Shown: piece by piece, positions 1 through 6,861 of the stretch | How positions within the stretch are numbered: position 1 is the first letter of the stretch | How the letters are laid out: every line of letters begins with the position of its first letter | Assembly: GCA_024763055.1 (NCBI GenBank) | Contig: JANTGH010000004.1 | Span: forward strand, 1-55,927 | Origin: Desulfobulbaceae bacterium | Lineage (GTDB): Bacteria; Desulfobacterota; Desulfobulbia; Desulfobulbales; Desulfobulbaceae | Length of the DNA stretch: 55,927 nt | Reading direction: 5' to 3' | Notes under the pieces: generated by a model | Databases searched by the model: none | The model's input: only the letters and a program-made list of their open reading frames with translations | Told to the model about the DNA's origin: nothing | Translations under genes and position numbers: made by a program

Positions 1-54
1 ATTTTATAGTCCGGTGCTTTGTTTTTTCTATCTTTAAAAAAAACATATTTATCC

Positions 55-83
55 TTGACAGGAGAGGTGTGGGAATTTATTGT
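55..83 (+). promoter_or_regulatory. sigma70-type promoter of first DUF134 gene
   Basis: A perfect TTGACA (55-60) is followed after exactly 17 bp by TATTGT (78-83), giving a housekeeping-type promoter about 45 bp before the start codon. The second DUF134 gene has the same two hexamers at the same spacing (1067-1095), which supports both calls. Confidence 0.6.
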
Positions 84-86
84 TAG

Positions 87-106
87 TTATGAAATATATT
101 TCATAA
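87..106. promoter_or_regulatory. 20-bp perfect palindrome, probable operator
   Basis: TTATGAAATATATTTCATAA reads identically on both strands. It begins 3 bp after the -10 hexamer, covering the expected transcription start, a position where a bound repressor would block transcription. The downstream gene encodes a helix-turn-helix protein, so autoregulation is a reasonable inference. It recalls Rex-type sites (TTGTGAA...TTCACAA) but the half-sites are separated by 6 rather than 4 bp, so no regulator is assigned. Confidence 0.55.
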
Positions 107-125
107 AATAAAAAAAGGAGGATGG

Positions 126-482
126 GTGGTTCGTCCAAGAAAAAATCGTTGTGTTCAAGCTCTACCGGTTTCAGCTTTTTATAAGCCAAGGGGCGTTGTT
201 CTGCACAAGATGAAGGGTGTTACCTTGACGCTTGAAGGTTTTGAGGCCCTGCGGCTTATTGATGCGGAGGGTATCAACCGTGAAGAAGCAGCTCAGATGA
301 TGGATATTTCCACGCCGACTCTATGTCGGATTTTGGCCGAGGCGAGAAGCACTGTTGCCCGGGCGCTTGCAAATGGCTGGGCTCTGCGGATCGAAGGCGG
401 AGACTATACGATTGTCGCTGGAGAGAGCCGTAAAGGACGGGGATCGGCGCATTGTGGGCGGGGTGGCCGGAGAAGCAGATAA
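126..482 (+). CDS. DUF134 family helix-turn-helix protein
   Basis: A 118-aa protein of the DUF134 family, predicted small DNA-binding proteins that are often found beside NifX-like and ferredoxin-inserted ATPase genes in anaerobes. It has the family signature RPRK at the N-terminus, the FYKPRG segment near residue 20, then LEGFEALRLID and a helix-turn-helix (about residues 45-75, EAAQMMDISTPTLCRILAEA). The tail is Gly/Arg-rich with one Cys (GRGSAHCGRGGRRSR). The GTG start at 126 is preferred because it restores the canonical VRPRK start and follows AAGGAGG at 115-121. A paralogous DUF134 domain is encoded at 1132. Role inferred: sensing metal or Fe-S status and controlling this cluster. Confidence 0.88.
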   Translation: MVRPRKNRCVQALPVSAFYKPRGVVLHKMKGVTLTLEGFEALRLIDAEGINREEAAQMMDISTPTLCRILAEARSTVARALANGWALRIEGGDYTIVAGESRKGRGSAHCGRGGRRSR

Positions 483-484
483 AT

Positions 485-571
485 CAGCATGGCTGGGCCA
501 TATTTTAAGGTCACAGCTACAATAACATATGAAAATCGACCGAAACGACATCACTTCGTGGGCGATTTTCG
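485..571. repeat. intergenic repeat family, copy A
   Basis: Starts 3 bp after the DUF134 stop codon. It shares CAGCATGGCTG, then CCA..TTTT.A.GTCA.AGC.ACAA, and at the other end CGAAACG and GGCGATTTTCG, with 23198-23301, where copy B likewise follows a stop codon. About 32 of the first 41 positions agree. GAAAATCG (531-538) can pair with CGATTTTC (563-570). The remaining sequence to 706 shows no gene. Confidence 0.6.
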
Positions 572-706
572 GGTAGATAGAGCAACTATAGGAAAATTTC
601 AGTGGCAAGGTATCGAGGCGCTCAGGCGCAGGGATGATTTGGTTAGATCCTGAATTTCGAATTTTGAACCCTGAATTGTAAACTTCAATGCATAAAGGAG
701 GTTATT

Positions 707-925
707 ATGCCTGCACAAAATGGAACAGGCCCGGAAGGAAACGGACCGAAAACCGGTAGAGGTATGGGAAGATGTGGAACAGGAGCCGGTAGAAATAATG
801 TCGATGAATCAACCACGTCAGTTCGTGGTTCTGGTCGTGGTTGCCGCCGACAGGGTGGTAATGGATTGGGAAGAGGGCAAAAGCGTGGTGGTGGCGCCAA
901 CCGTGGCCGCCAAGGCAATAGATAA
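707..925 (+). CDS. DUF5320 family small Gly/Arg-rich protein
   Basis: A 72-aa protein beginning MPAQNGTGPEGNGPKTGRGMGRC, the usual opening of DUF5320 proteins (GTGP.G.GP.TGRGMG.C). The rest is low-complexity Gly, Arg and Asn with a second Cys (GRGCRRQGG). The ATG at 707 follows AAAGGAGG at 694-702 at ideal spacing, and a strong terminator lies 39 bp after the stop, so it forms a monocistronic unit. The biochemical role of the family is not known to me; its habitual neighbours are DUF134 and NifX-like proteins, as here. Another frame (720-1004) is open across it but lacks family character. Confidence 0.8.
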   Translation: MPAQNGTGPEGNGPKTGRGMGRCGTGAGRNNVDESTTSVRGSGRGCRRQGGNGLGRGQKRGGGANRGRQGNR

Positions 926-963
926 ACGGTTCCTGGTAACTTTAAATTTAACGAATATGACTT

Positions 964-998
964 CCCGGGGTCGCGGCTTTTGCGACCCCGGGTATTTT
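964..998 (+). terminator. intrinsic terminator after DUF5320 gene
   Basis: Perfect 11-bp GC-rich stem CCCGGGGTCGC (964-974) / GCGACCCCGGG (982-992) with a 7-nt loop, followed by TATTTT. Confidence 0.9.
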
Positions 999-1066
999 AA
1001 TTGATTCTTAACACCTCTGTGATTGCGCCCTGAGGTTTTAATGCGTCATATTGTCTTTTTTTAGGG

Positions 1067-1095
1067 TTGACAAGCATGGGGGGCACAGCTATTGT
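1067..1095 (+). promoter_or_regulatory. sigma70-type promoter of DUF134-NifX fusion gene
   Basis: TTGACA (1067-1072), 17-bp spacer, TATTGT (1090-1095), identical in both hexamers and spacing to the promoter at 55-83. It lies about 37 bp before the chosen ATG at 1132, which argues against translation starting upstream of it. No palindrome like the one at 87-106 follows. Confidence 0.6.
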
Positions 1096-1131
1096 TTCGC
1101 TCGCTTGAGCAAAAAAAACAGGTGGATGAAT

Positions 1132-1881
1132 ATGGCGCGGCCGAAAAAACGCAGACAGGTAGCCCAATTACCGCGGGCCTGTTATTTTAAGCCTCGGGGG
1201 ATTCCGTTAAGGGAGTTGACCGAGGTTTACCTGCCCATCGAAGGGGCGGAGGCCCTGCGCCTTGTCGATATCGACGGACTTGATCAAAATGCCGCAGCCC
1301 GGCGCATGGATGTTTCCCGGCATACGCTTGGTCGAATACTGGCCCAGGCCAGGCGGGTTGTTGCCCAGGCAATTACCGAGGGGCTGGCCATCCGTATTGA
1401 AGGCGGTGATTTTGTAGTCAAGGGTAAAGGGAGTAAGAAAAGTTCTTTGTCCGTAGAGAGCACGGCTGTTGATCAGGCCGATGGCAAGAGCGTTCAAACA
1501 AGTAGAATAAAGACGAAAGGGGATATAATGGAAAAAATAGCCATTTCGAGTGAAGGACCTTCACTTGATGATCGAGTTGATCCAAGGTTTGGTCGGGCCG
1601 GGGGGTTTATTGTTGTCGATCCGGACACCATGAACACACAATATATTGACAATGGTTCCAGCCAGGTTATGGGGCATGGCGCCGGTCTGCAGGCTGCGGA
1701 AAACGTTGCCGCAGCAGGGGCCAAGGTTGTGCTCAGCGATTATATTGGTCCCAAGGCCTTTAGGGCGCTTGTGTCGGCCGGTATCAAGATTGGACAGAAT
1801 TGCGGCAACATGACTGTTCGCGAGGCCGTTGACAAGTTTAAGAAAGGGGAAGTGCCTCTTGCCGACAAACCAAACAGGTAG
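1132..1881 (+). CDS. DUF134 - NifX-like (dinitrogenase FeMo-cofactor biosynthesis) fusion protein
   Basis: A 249-aa two-domain protein. Residues 1-95 are a DUF134 helix-turn-helix domain (MARPKKRRQ, YFKPRGIPL, GAEALRLVDIDGL, NAAARRMDVSRHTLGRILAQARR). A Ser/Lys-rich linker follows, and from residue 133 there is a NifX/MTH1175-type domain (MEKIAISSEGPSLDDRVDPRFGRA, then YIDNG and CGNMTVREAVDKF). Members of this fold bind iron-molybdenum or other Fe-S precursors. The start at 1132 follows AGGTGG and gives the canonical MARPKK start; the frame is open further upstream but only through the promoter. An internal ATG at 1528 has its own AAAGGGG, so a free NifX-like product is possible. It heads the run to the two ATPases. 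Suggested role: a cofactor-binding regulator. Confidence 0.87.
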   Translation: MARPKKRRQVAQLPRACYFKPRGIPLRELTEVYLPIEGAEALRLVDIDGLDQNAAARRMDVSRHTLGRILAQARRVVAQAITEGLAIRIEGGDFVVKGKGSKKSSLSVESTAVDQADGKSVQTSRIKTKGDIMEKIAISSEGPSLDDRVDPRFGRAGGFIVVDPDTMNTQYIDNGSSQVMGHGAGLQAAENVAAAGAKVVLSDYIGPKAFRALVSAGIKIGQNCGNMTVREAVDKFKKGEVPLADKPNR

Positions 1882-1926
1882 GCGGGGATATTTCCAGACA
1901 AGCATGCTGAGGTTTCTTGAAAAGTT

Positions 1927-2805
1927 ATGAAAATTTCTGTTGCCAGCGGCAAGGGCGGGACCGGCAAAACCACGGTTACCGCTTCTCTTGCCACAATTTG
2001 GGATTCACCGCTTCTTGCGGTTGACCTCGATGTAGAAGAGCCGAACCTGCATCTCTTCCTTCATCCGGAACTTGGACCCCCGACCAAGGCTTGGATGGAA
2101 GTTCCGGAACTGGATGTGGGAAAATGCAATTTATGCGGGGATTGTGTGGAGTTGTGTCAGTTCAAGGCCCTCTCCATTATGATTTCAACCCTGACTCTTT
2201 ATCCGGATATGTGCCATGGCTGTGGCGGATGTATAGCCATTTGCAAGGAAAAGGCACTGAGTCCGGCAAAGCGGGAGTTGGGAGAGATCTACGAGGGCAA
2301 GACGGGTGACATTGATTTTCTTTCCGGCACGCTGCGTGTTGGCGAGGCAATGACCCCGCCTTTGATGGAACAGGTCAAAAAACGGATGGCCGTAATTATC
2401 GAGGACAGCGGAAAAGATGTAATCCTTGATGCCCCTCCCGGCGTAAGTTGTCCGGCAATTTGTGCGGTTATTGACAGTGATGTAATTGTTTTGGTCACCG
2501 ATGCCACACCCTTTGGTTTTTATGATTTTAAACTGGCCTGGGAATCCTTTGCTCCTCTTGGCAAGCCGATGGGGGTTGTTATTAATCGGGCGGGTATGGG
2601 TACGGACGATATTTATCAATTTTGTGCTGAAAAAAACATTCCCTTGTTAGCTGAGATTCCTTTTGATCGCACAATCGCCGAGGCATATTCACGGGGAAGG
2701 GTGATCAGTGATGTTTCCAAAGAATTGAACGAAGTATTTGCTTCGCTTCGTGATAAAATCCGCGTCCTGGCCGATCAATCCGGCAAGGAGGGAAGTCATG
2801 CGTGA
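1927..2805 (+). CDS. MinD-superfamily P-loop ATPase with inserted 2x[4Fe-4S] ferredoxin domain (copy 1)
   Basis: A 292-aa protein of the COG1149 type. Residues 7-16 form the deviant Walker A of the Mrp/MinD/NifH group (SGKGGTGKTT), followed by VDLDVEEPNLHLF. Two ferredoxin clusters are inserted: Cys67, 70, 73, 77 and Cys96, 99, 102, 106. The ATPase fold resumes with DAPPGVSCP and VLVTDATPFGFYDFKL. The domain order suggests ATP-dependent handling of Fe-S clusters or nucleotide-gated electron transfer; no substrate is established for the group. It lies 45 bp after the DUF134-NifX gene and overlaps the next ATPase by 8 bp (2798-2805), so the two ATPases are probably made together, perhaps as a heterodimer. 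Confidence 0.9.
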   Translation: MKISVASGKGGTGKTTVTASLATIWDSPLLAVDLDVEEPNLHLFLHPELGPPTKAWMEVPELDVGKCNLCGDCVELCQFKALSIMISTLTLYPDMCHGCGGCIAICKEKALSPAKRELGEIYEGKTGDIDFLSGTLRVGEAMTPPLMEQVKKRMAVIIEDSGKDVILDAPPGVSCPAICAVIDSDVIVLVTDATPFGFYDFKLAWESFAPLGKPMGVVINRAGMGTDDIYQFCAEKNIPLLAEIPFDRTIAEAYSRGRVISDVSKELNEVFASLRDKIRVLADQSGKEGSHA

Positions 2806-3667
2806 AATACTTATTATCAGCGGTAAAGGGGGAACGGGAAAAACCTCGCTTACCGCTGCTTTTGCCCATATCTCCGCTAACAAAATTATTTGTGATCTCG
2901 ATGTGGATACTCCGGATCTGCATCTTTTATTGCAGCCCGATCATGAAAAAGAAGTTGAGTTTCACGCCGGCAACGAGGCAAAGATAGATCCGGCAGGCTG
3001 TATCAGTTGCGGCATTTGCGAGGATATGTGCCGTTATAATGCCATACATCAGGAGAACGATACCTTTGTTGTTGATCCAATTCGTTGTGAGGGGTGCAAG
3101 GTCTGTGTTACCTTTTGTCCCGAGCAGACCATCAGTTTTCCGGAAAAACATTGCGGAACATGGTATGTTTCATCAACGCGGTTTGGAACCATGGTGCATG
3201 CACAGTTGTTTCCCGGTGAAGAAAATTCCGGTCGTCTCGTTTCTCTTTTGAAAAATGAAGCCAAAAAACTGGCAAAGGAAAAGAATATTGATTGTATTTT
3301 GAGCGACGGAGCGCCCGGAATCGGTTGTCCCGTTATCAGCTCGCTTTCCGGGACCAATTTTGTGGTTCTTGTTACTGAGCCCACGCCATCAGGTCGCCAT
3401 GATCTGGAGCGTGTGGCAGCCCTGTGCGAGCATTTCCGTCTTCGCGCAGGCGTCATCGTCAACAAGGCTGATCTTAATGTGGATGAAACAGAGAAGATAG
3501 AACGTTTTTGTCGCGGGAAAGAGTATCCCCTGCTGGCAAAACTTCCCCATGATTCGTTGGTAACCGAGGCTATGGTCAAGGGAGTTGCGGTTACCGAGCT
3601 TGGTGAGAGTGCAATTGGCACGGAAATCAGGCAGGCTTGGGAGCAGATAGAGAAACTTGCCGGATAG
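2798..3667 (+). CDS. MinD-superfamily P-loop ATPase with inserted 2x[4Fe-4S] ferredoxin domain (copy 2)
   Basis: A 289-aa paralogue of the preceding gene with the same architecture. Walker A is SGKGGTGKTS at residues 8-17, then CDLDVDTPDLHLL, then Cys68, 71, 74, 78 and Cys97, 100, 103, 107, and the C-terminal ATPase part (DGAPGIGCPVISS, VLVTEPTPSGRHDLERV). The ATG at 2798 is chosen because it starts at the conserved MREILIISGKGG, has GGAGGGAAG just upstream, and overlaps the previous stop, indicating translational coupling. The frame is open to 2738, but that stretch encodes the other ATPase. Pairs of such ATPases beside NifX-like proteins recur in sulfate reducers and are thought to act in metal-cofactor assembly. 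Confidence 0.9.
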   Translation: MREILIISGKGGTGKTSLTAAFAHISANKIICDLDVDTPDLHLLLQPDHEKEVEFHAGNEAKIDPAGCISCGICEDMCRYNAIHQENDTFVVDPIRCEGCKVCVTFCPEQTISFPEKHCGTWYVSSTRFGTMVHAQLFPGEENSGRLVSLLKNEAKKLAKEKNIDCILSDGAPGIGCPVISSLSGTNFVVLVTEPTPSGRHDLERVAALCEHFRLRAGVIVNKADLNVDETEKIERFCRGKEYPLLAKLPHDSLVTEAMVKGVAVTELGESAIGTEIRQAWEQIEKLAG

Positions 3668-3731
3668 TTATAGTTATATCAATCCGGTATCTGATATATT
3701 TATTTTAACAAACAGCTTAAGGAGAAAGAAG

Positions 3732-4109
3732 ATGCTCATAGGTATTCCTTCAACTCAACCCGGCGGTATGGATGCCGCTTTTGGCGCTCATTTTGGTCAT
3801 TGCGATCTGTATACTGTTGTCGAGGTGTCTGACGGTGAGGTGAAAAAGGTGGGCACCCTGCCGAGTGTGCCCCATCAGCAGGGCGGTTGTCTGGCGCCGG
3901 TGCAGCATCTTGCTGATAACGGCGTTAAGGTACTGCTTGCCGGAGGTATGGGGATGCGCCCGCTGATGGGGTTTAACCAGATGGGTATTGCGGTCTATCA
4001 TGCCGGAAATGCTCCGACGGTCGGCACTGCGGTCGAGGCTTTTCTTGCCGGACAGCTGCAGCAGTTCACCCAGGATCAAACCTGCGGTGGTGGCGGTGGT
4101 CAGATGTAA
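3732..4109 (+). CDS. NifX/NifB-type FeMo-cofactor binding-fold protein
   Basis: A 125-aa protein of the dinitrogenase iron-molybdenum cofactor biosynthesis family: MLIGIPSTQPGGMDAAFGAHFGHCDLYTVVEV at the N-terminus, then GGCLAPVQHLADNGVKVLLAGGMGMRPL and a Gly-rich tail with CGGGGG. The Cys in GHCD and GGC and the His in HFGH are candidate metal ligands. The start at 3732 follows AAGGAGAAAG and gives the family N-terminus. It lies 64 bp after the second ATPase and probably belongs to that transcript. It is probably a carrier or acceptor for a cluster handled by the ATPases; that role is inferred. Confidence 0.88.
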   Translation: MLIGIPSTQPGGMDAAFGAHFGHCDLYTVVEVSDGEVKKVGTLPSVPHQQGGCLAPVQHLADNGVKVLLAGGMGMRPLMGFNQMGIAVYHAGNAPTVGTAVEAFLAGQLQQFTQDQTCGGGGGQM

Positions 4110-4164
4110 ATTGTTACGAGGCATTGTGACATACTGCGTGGCGTCGGAATTGATCGAAAGCAGG

Positions 4165-4199
4165 CGGGCATGTTTGTGTATCATCTGATGCCTGTTTTT
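4165..4199 (+). terminator. possible intrinsic terminator after NifX-like gene
   Basis: CGGGCAT (4165-4171) can pair, with one G-T, to ATGCCTG (4188-4194), followed directly by TTTTT. The 16-nt loop is long and the stem short, so termination may be partial. Confidence 0.35.
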
Positions 4200-4230
4200 A
4201 GTCCAAAAATAATGAGAACTCTACCGTACA

Positions 4231-4635
4231 ATGTCGGAACATGATGCAAGAGCAATAGATCAGCTTGGCAGGACCTTTTTGTTGCATGCCAATACGCCGC
4301 TTAATCTTGGTAGCCTCGAAAAGCCGGATGGATCCGCTCGCCTTGTCGGTCAGTGCGGTGACGCAATCAAGATAGATTTGAAGGTTCGCGGCGATGTTAT
4401 TGATGAAATTTGCGTGCTTCCCGAGGGTTGTGTGTTCACCAGGGTCTGTGCCAGCGTGGTAAGCGAGCTGGCCGATAAGAAAAGCCTTGACCAGGCTTTG
4501 GAAATAGAACCGGAACAGATTCGAGATATCCTCGGTGACCTTCCTGAAGATCACCTGCATTGCGCCCGTCTTGCCGTTAATACCCTTGGTGAGGCTATTG
4601 CGGAGGTGTTGCGGAAGAAGGCGGAAACTTCCTGA
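4231..4635 (+). CDS. IscU/NifU N-terminal-type Fe-S cluster assembly scaffold
   Basis: A 134-aa protein of the IscU fold. The usual [2Fe-2S] ligands can be placed: Cys42 and Asp44 (GQCGDAIKIDL), Cys67 (PEGCVFTRVCAS), and His110-Cys111 (LPEDHLHCARLAVNTL). Length matches IscU and lacks the C-terminal domains of full NifU. It would hold nascent Fe-S clusters before transfer, fitting its place after two Fe-S ATPases and a cofactor-binding protein. The start at 4231 has only weak upstream purines, but no better start lies nearby that keeps the fold complete. No desulfurase (NifS/IscS) is in the window. Confidence 0.85.
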   Translation: MSEHDARAIDQLGRTFLLHANTPLNLGSLEKPDGSARLVGQCGDAIKIDLKVRGDVIDEICVLPEGCVFTRVCASVVSELADKKSLDQALEIEPEQIRDILGDLPEDHLHCARLAVNTLGEAIAEVLRKKAETS

Positions 4636-4733
4636 GTCAACAGGCTGAAGGTACCCTCAAAATATACGAAGGAGAAAAGGCATGTAGCACAAAGGGTATC
4701 TCTTTGGTCGGCAATGAAATGGAGAAAGAAGGT

Positions 4734-5108
4734 ATGTATAATTTTTTACTTGTTTCACCAAGGGCGGGGGAACTGGCTGATTTTACAGCCGCCCTGGCGG
4801 CGCAACCGGACATTACACTTAAACAGGTTGATACCGGTGGGGCAATGCTGCAGTTCATTCAGGAGAAGAGTCCGCATCTTGTTATCCTGGATCAGGAAAT
4901 TAATGATAGAGATTCCCTTGAGCTGGTGAATGAAATTTTGCAGGTCAATGCCATGATCAACAGTACCATGATCTCTTCCATGGATGCTGAAACCTGGCAT
5001 GAAAAGAGTGAAGGCCTTGGCATGATGCCTCCGGTACCGGATCCTCCGACCGAAAAAGATGCCCTGGCCCTGCTCGAGAACTTCCGGGGAATGCCCGGCC
5101 TTTCCTGA
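4734..5108 (+). CDS. degenerate response-regulator receiver-like protein
   Basis: A 124-aa single-domain protein with a receiver-like pattern. MYNFLLVSPRAGELADF is strand 1, but the acidic pair usual there reads Ser-Pro. LVILDQEINDRDSLELV keeps the aspartate of the phosphorylation loop. The conserved Lys near the end is missing in the segment GMMPPVPDPPTEKDALALLENF. It is therefore probably a pseudo-receiver or one with altered phosphorylation. The ATG at 4734 is preferred because GGAG at 4721-4724 is well placed; ATG 4719 and TTG 4704 are in frame upstream. I recall similar proteins beside NifX/ATPase clusters in other sulfate reducers, so it is probably a functional part of this cluster. 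Confidence 0.7.
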   Translation: MYNFLLVSPRAGELADFTAALAAQPDITLKQVDTGGAMLQFIQEKSPHLVILDQEINDRDSLELVNEILQVNAMINSTMISSMDAETWHEKSEGLGMMPPVPDPPTEKDALALLENFRGMPGLS

Positions 5109-5502
5109 GGCAGGGCTGAATTCGGGATATTTGTTCCCTATCCTTCCCATAAACAGGTTTTTTTTTGAGTTGAACCGGCTTTTTTTTGTTGGGTTTCCCA
5201 CTTGCTATTTTTAATTGTTGCGGTATATGTATTGGAAACATATGCACAATAGTTTCTCCTGTCGTTGATCGTTATACCAATTTAAGAGGAGGCTGCAGGA
5301 ACCCGGCAAAGAAAATTGAGCAATGTTGCCTGTTTTTTCTCCGTTTTCTCCGTTGTGTCACCGGCCATATGACTGCTTTGTATCGGTTGCCGTACTTCGG
5401 AAGCGACTGAAAATACGCGGAGTTGAATACTATCTCTCCGGTCTTGCCTCATTTTTAATGCCGCGTTTCGTATCGTTCATTTTTTTTTATGGAGGTAGGA
5501 AA
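5109..5502. other. 394-bp intergenic region
   Basis: No convincing gene. It contains two T-runs (about 5158-5166 and 5180-5188) without a strong stem before either. Open frames here lack ribosome binding sites and family resemblance. The last 20 bp carry the GGAGG of the exported protein gene. Confidence 0.5.
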
Positions 5503-6285
5503 ATGTTGAAACACTGGAAAGTTGGGTTGTTTGTCATGATGCTGTCCGGGATTTTTGCCGTCAGCGCCTGGGCCGTTCCGACGAAATTAACGGTGAGAGC
5601 ACTTGCTAACGATGCCAAATTTATCGGTTCGGTAGTGGGAGGTATGAAGGTTGTGGTTAAAGATTATTATACCGAGCAGGAACTGGCCAGCGGTATGATT
5701 ATGGGCGGCACCGGCAATACCAAGCTGATCATGAAGGAACCGGTCACCCGAGGAAAAATCAGGTCTGAGGGAAAGGGTACCGCCGCAGCGGTTTTTGAGT
5801 TTGATATCAAGGATCCGCAGAAACTTTTAATCGAAATAATCGGCCCCATGGCAGCAGAGGCGAATATCCACAAAGAGGCAAAGACGACCTGGCTGTTGCC
5901 GGGACAGGATATTACCGGCGACGGCATACTTTTTAATCTGACGGGACTGATTGTCCATCCGGATAATCCTGAGGCCCATGAATTTTTTAAGCTGGGTACC
6001 ACTCTTCCTATCAGCGCCGTAGTGACCCCGATGTGCGGTTGTCCGGTCAGACCGGAATTTCCCTTGTGGAATGCCAATGACTATACGGTTACCGCCTATA
6101 TTTACAAGGGAAGTAAATTGATCACCAAGCTCCCTTTGAAATACGCCGGATCAACCAGTAATTTCAGCGCAAAATTTACCCCCAAAGAAAAGGGCGGCTA
6201 CCGGGTTGTTTTTACAGCCTTTGACAAGAGGAATAATCAGGGAGTCGGCATCAGCGGTTTTGTTATGACTGCACCCAAAAAATAA
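5503..6285 (+). CDS. exported protein of unknown function
   Basis: A 260-aa protein with a Sec signal peptide: MLKHWK, a hydrophobic stretch (residues 7-22) and a probable cleavage after AWA, residues 22-24. The mature part looks beta-rich, with a first region around TVRALANDAKFIGSVVGGMKV and a C-terminal Ig-like region ending YRVVFTAFDKRNNQGVGISGFV. The motif MCGCPV near residue 175 is a candidate metal site or redox pair. The ATG at 5503 follows GGAGGTAGGA; the frame is open to 5323 but the signal peptide fixes the start. I do not recognise the family. It stands alone between the metal-cofactor cluster and the dcw cluster. Confidence 0.8.
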   Translation: MLKHWKVGLFVMMLSGIFAVSAWAVPTKLTVRALANDAKFIGSVVGGMKVVVKDYYTEQELASGMIMGGTGNTKLIMKEPVTRGKIRSEGKGTAAAVFEFDIKDPQKLLIEIIGPMAAEANIHKEAKTTWLLPGQDITGDGILFNLTGLIVHPDNPEAHEFFKLGTTLPISAVVTPMCGCPVRPEFPLWNANDYTVTAYIYKGSKLITKLPLKYAGSTSNFSAKFTPKEKGGYRVVFTAFDKRNNQGVGISGFVMTAPKK

Positions 6286-6738
6286 AGCATACCGGCTGAG
6301 TTTCCGGACATGACTGTAAGTAAATTTGTTAAGGCGGCCCTTGTTGTCTCGTTTTTTACCTGCAGGTAGAGGTTACAGGGATCGAAATTTGGTAAAATTG
6401 AATTCTTAAATGTATTGTATCGCCGACAGGACAAACTGTTTGATCGACTGTGTCCTGTCGGTAATTTGTCCATTGTAATTTCACTTTTCTTCTCACCCCA
6501 CTTTCCACCCGCACTCATTTCTTTTGTTTTTCCATCTTTTTTATCTTCTGTATTGTATTCCCTTTAATAACCTGTTGTTAGACTTTATATCCTGTCGGAA
6601 TATGGTTCCGGCTTCAGATGCGGAATTTTGTTCAATACCATAGTAGTAGTAGTGAATGATTACCTGGCCTACCATATGTTGTGGTTTTTGCTTTTACGGG
6701 GCATTAGCTCAAAGTCTTGATTTTCTGACTCTTTTTTC
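6286..6738. other. intergenic region before the dcw cluster
   Basis: No gene seen. An inverted repeat, CCGACAGGACA (6423-6433) and TGTCCTGTCGG (6451-6461), forms a perfect 11-bp stem with a 17-nt loop. The sequence after it is TAATTTG, so it is a weak terminator at best for the exported protein gene. The 3' half-site TCCTGTCGG recurs near 6591. Confidence 0.5.
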
Positions 6739-6767
6739 TTGACACTATAGAGGGTGTACGATAAAAC
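6739..6767 (+). promoter_or_regulatory. probable dcw operon promoter (PmraZ)
   Basis: TTGACA at 6739-6744 is followed after 17 bp by TAAAAC (6762-6767); GATAAA two bases earlier is an alternative -10. The MraZ boxes begin about 8 bp downstream, as expected for an autoregulated mraZ promoter. Confidence 0.55.
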
Positions 6768-6770
6768 AAA

Positions 6771-6810
6771 AGATAAGTGGTGTAAAGTGGTTTAAAATGG
6801 TTGAAAGTGT
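6771..6810 (+). promoter_or_regulatory. MraZ operator: four tandem 10-bp boxes
   Basis: Four repeats in exact 10-bp register: AAGTGG (6775-6780), AAGTGG (6785-6790), AAATGG (6795-6800) and AAGTGT (6805-6810). MraZ binds tandem G-rich direct repeats of this spacing upstream of its own gene (AAAGTG-type boxes in Mycoplasma, TGGG-type in Escherichia coli). The position between promoter and mraZ fits autorepression of the dcw operon. Confidence 0.8.
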
Positions 6811-6861
6811 TCTCGCTCTTTTGCTCTGGCTGGTGACAATGTGAAGCATCAGGTCTCTTCA

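Noticed and set aside
87-106. Rex operator assignment
   Set aside because: Half-sites resemble Rex sites but spacing is 6 rather than 4 bp and the inner bases differ, so no regulator is named.
720-1004. 94-codon open frame overlapping the DUF5320 gene
   Set aside because: It runs through the terminator stem, has no ribosome site and is a by-product of the Gly/Arg-rich sequence in the true frame.
3675-3698. TATATCA/TGATATA inverted repeat before the NifX-like gene
   Set aside because: Short AT-rich arms of 7 bp in an AT-rich gap; expected by chance and no T-run follows.
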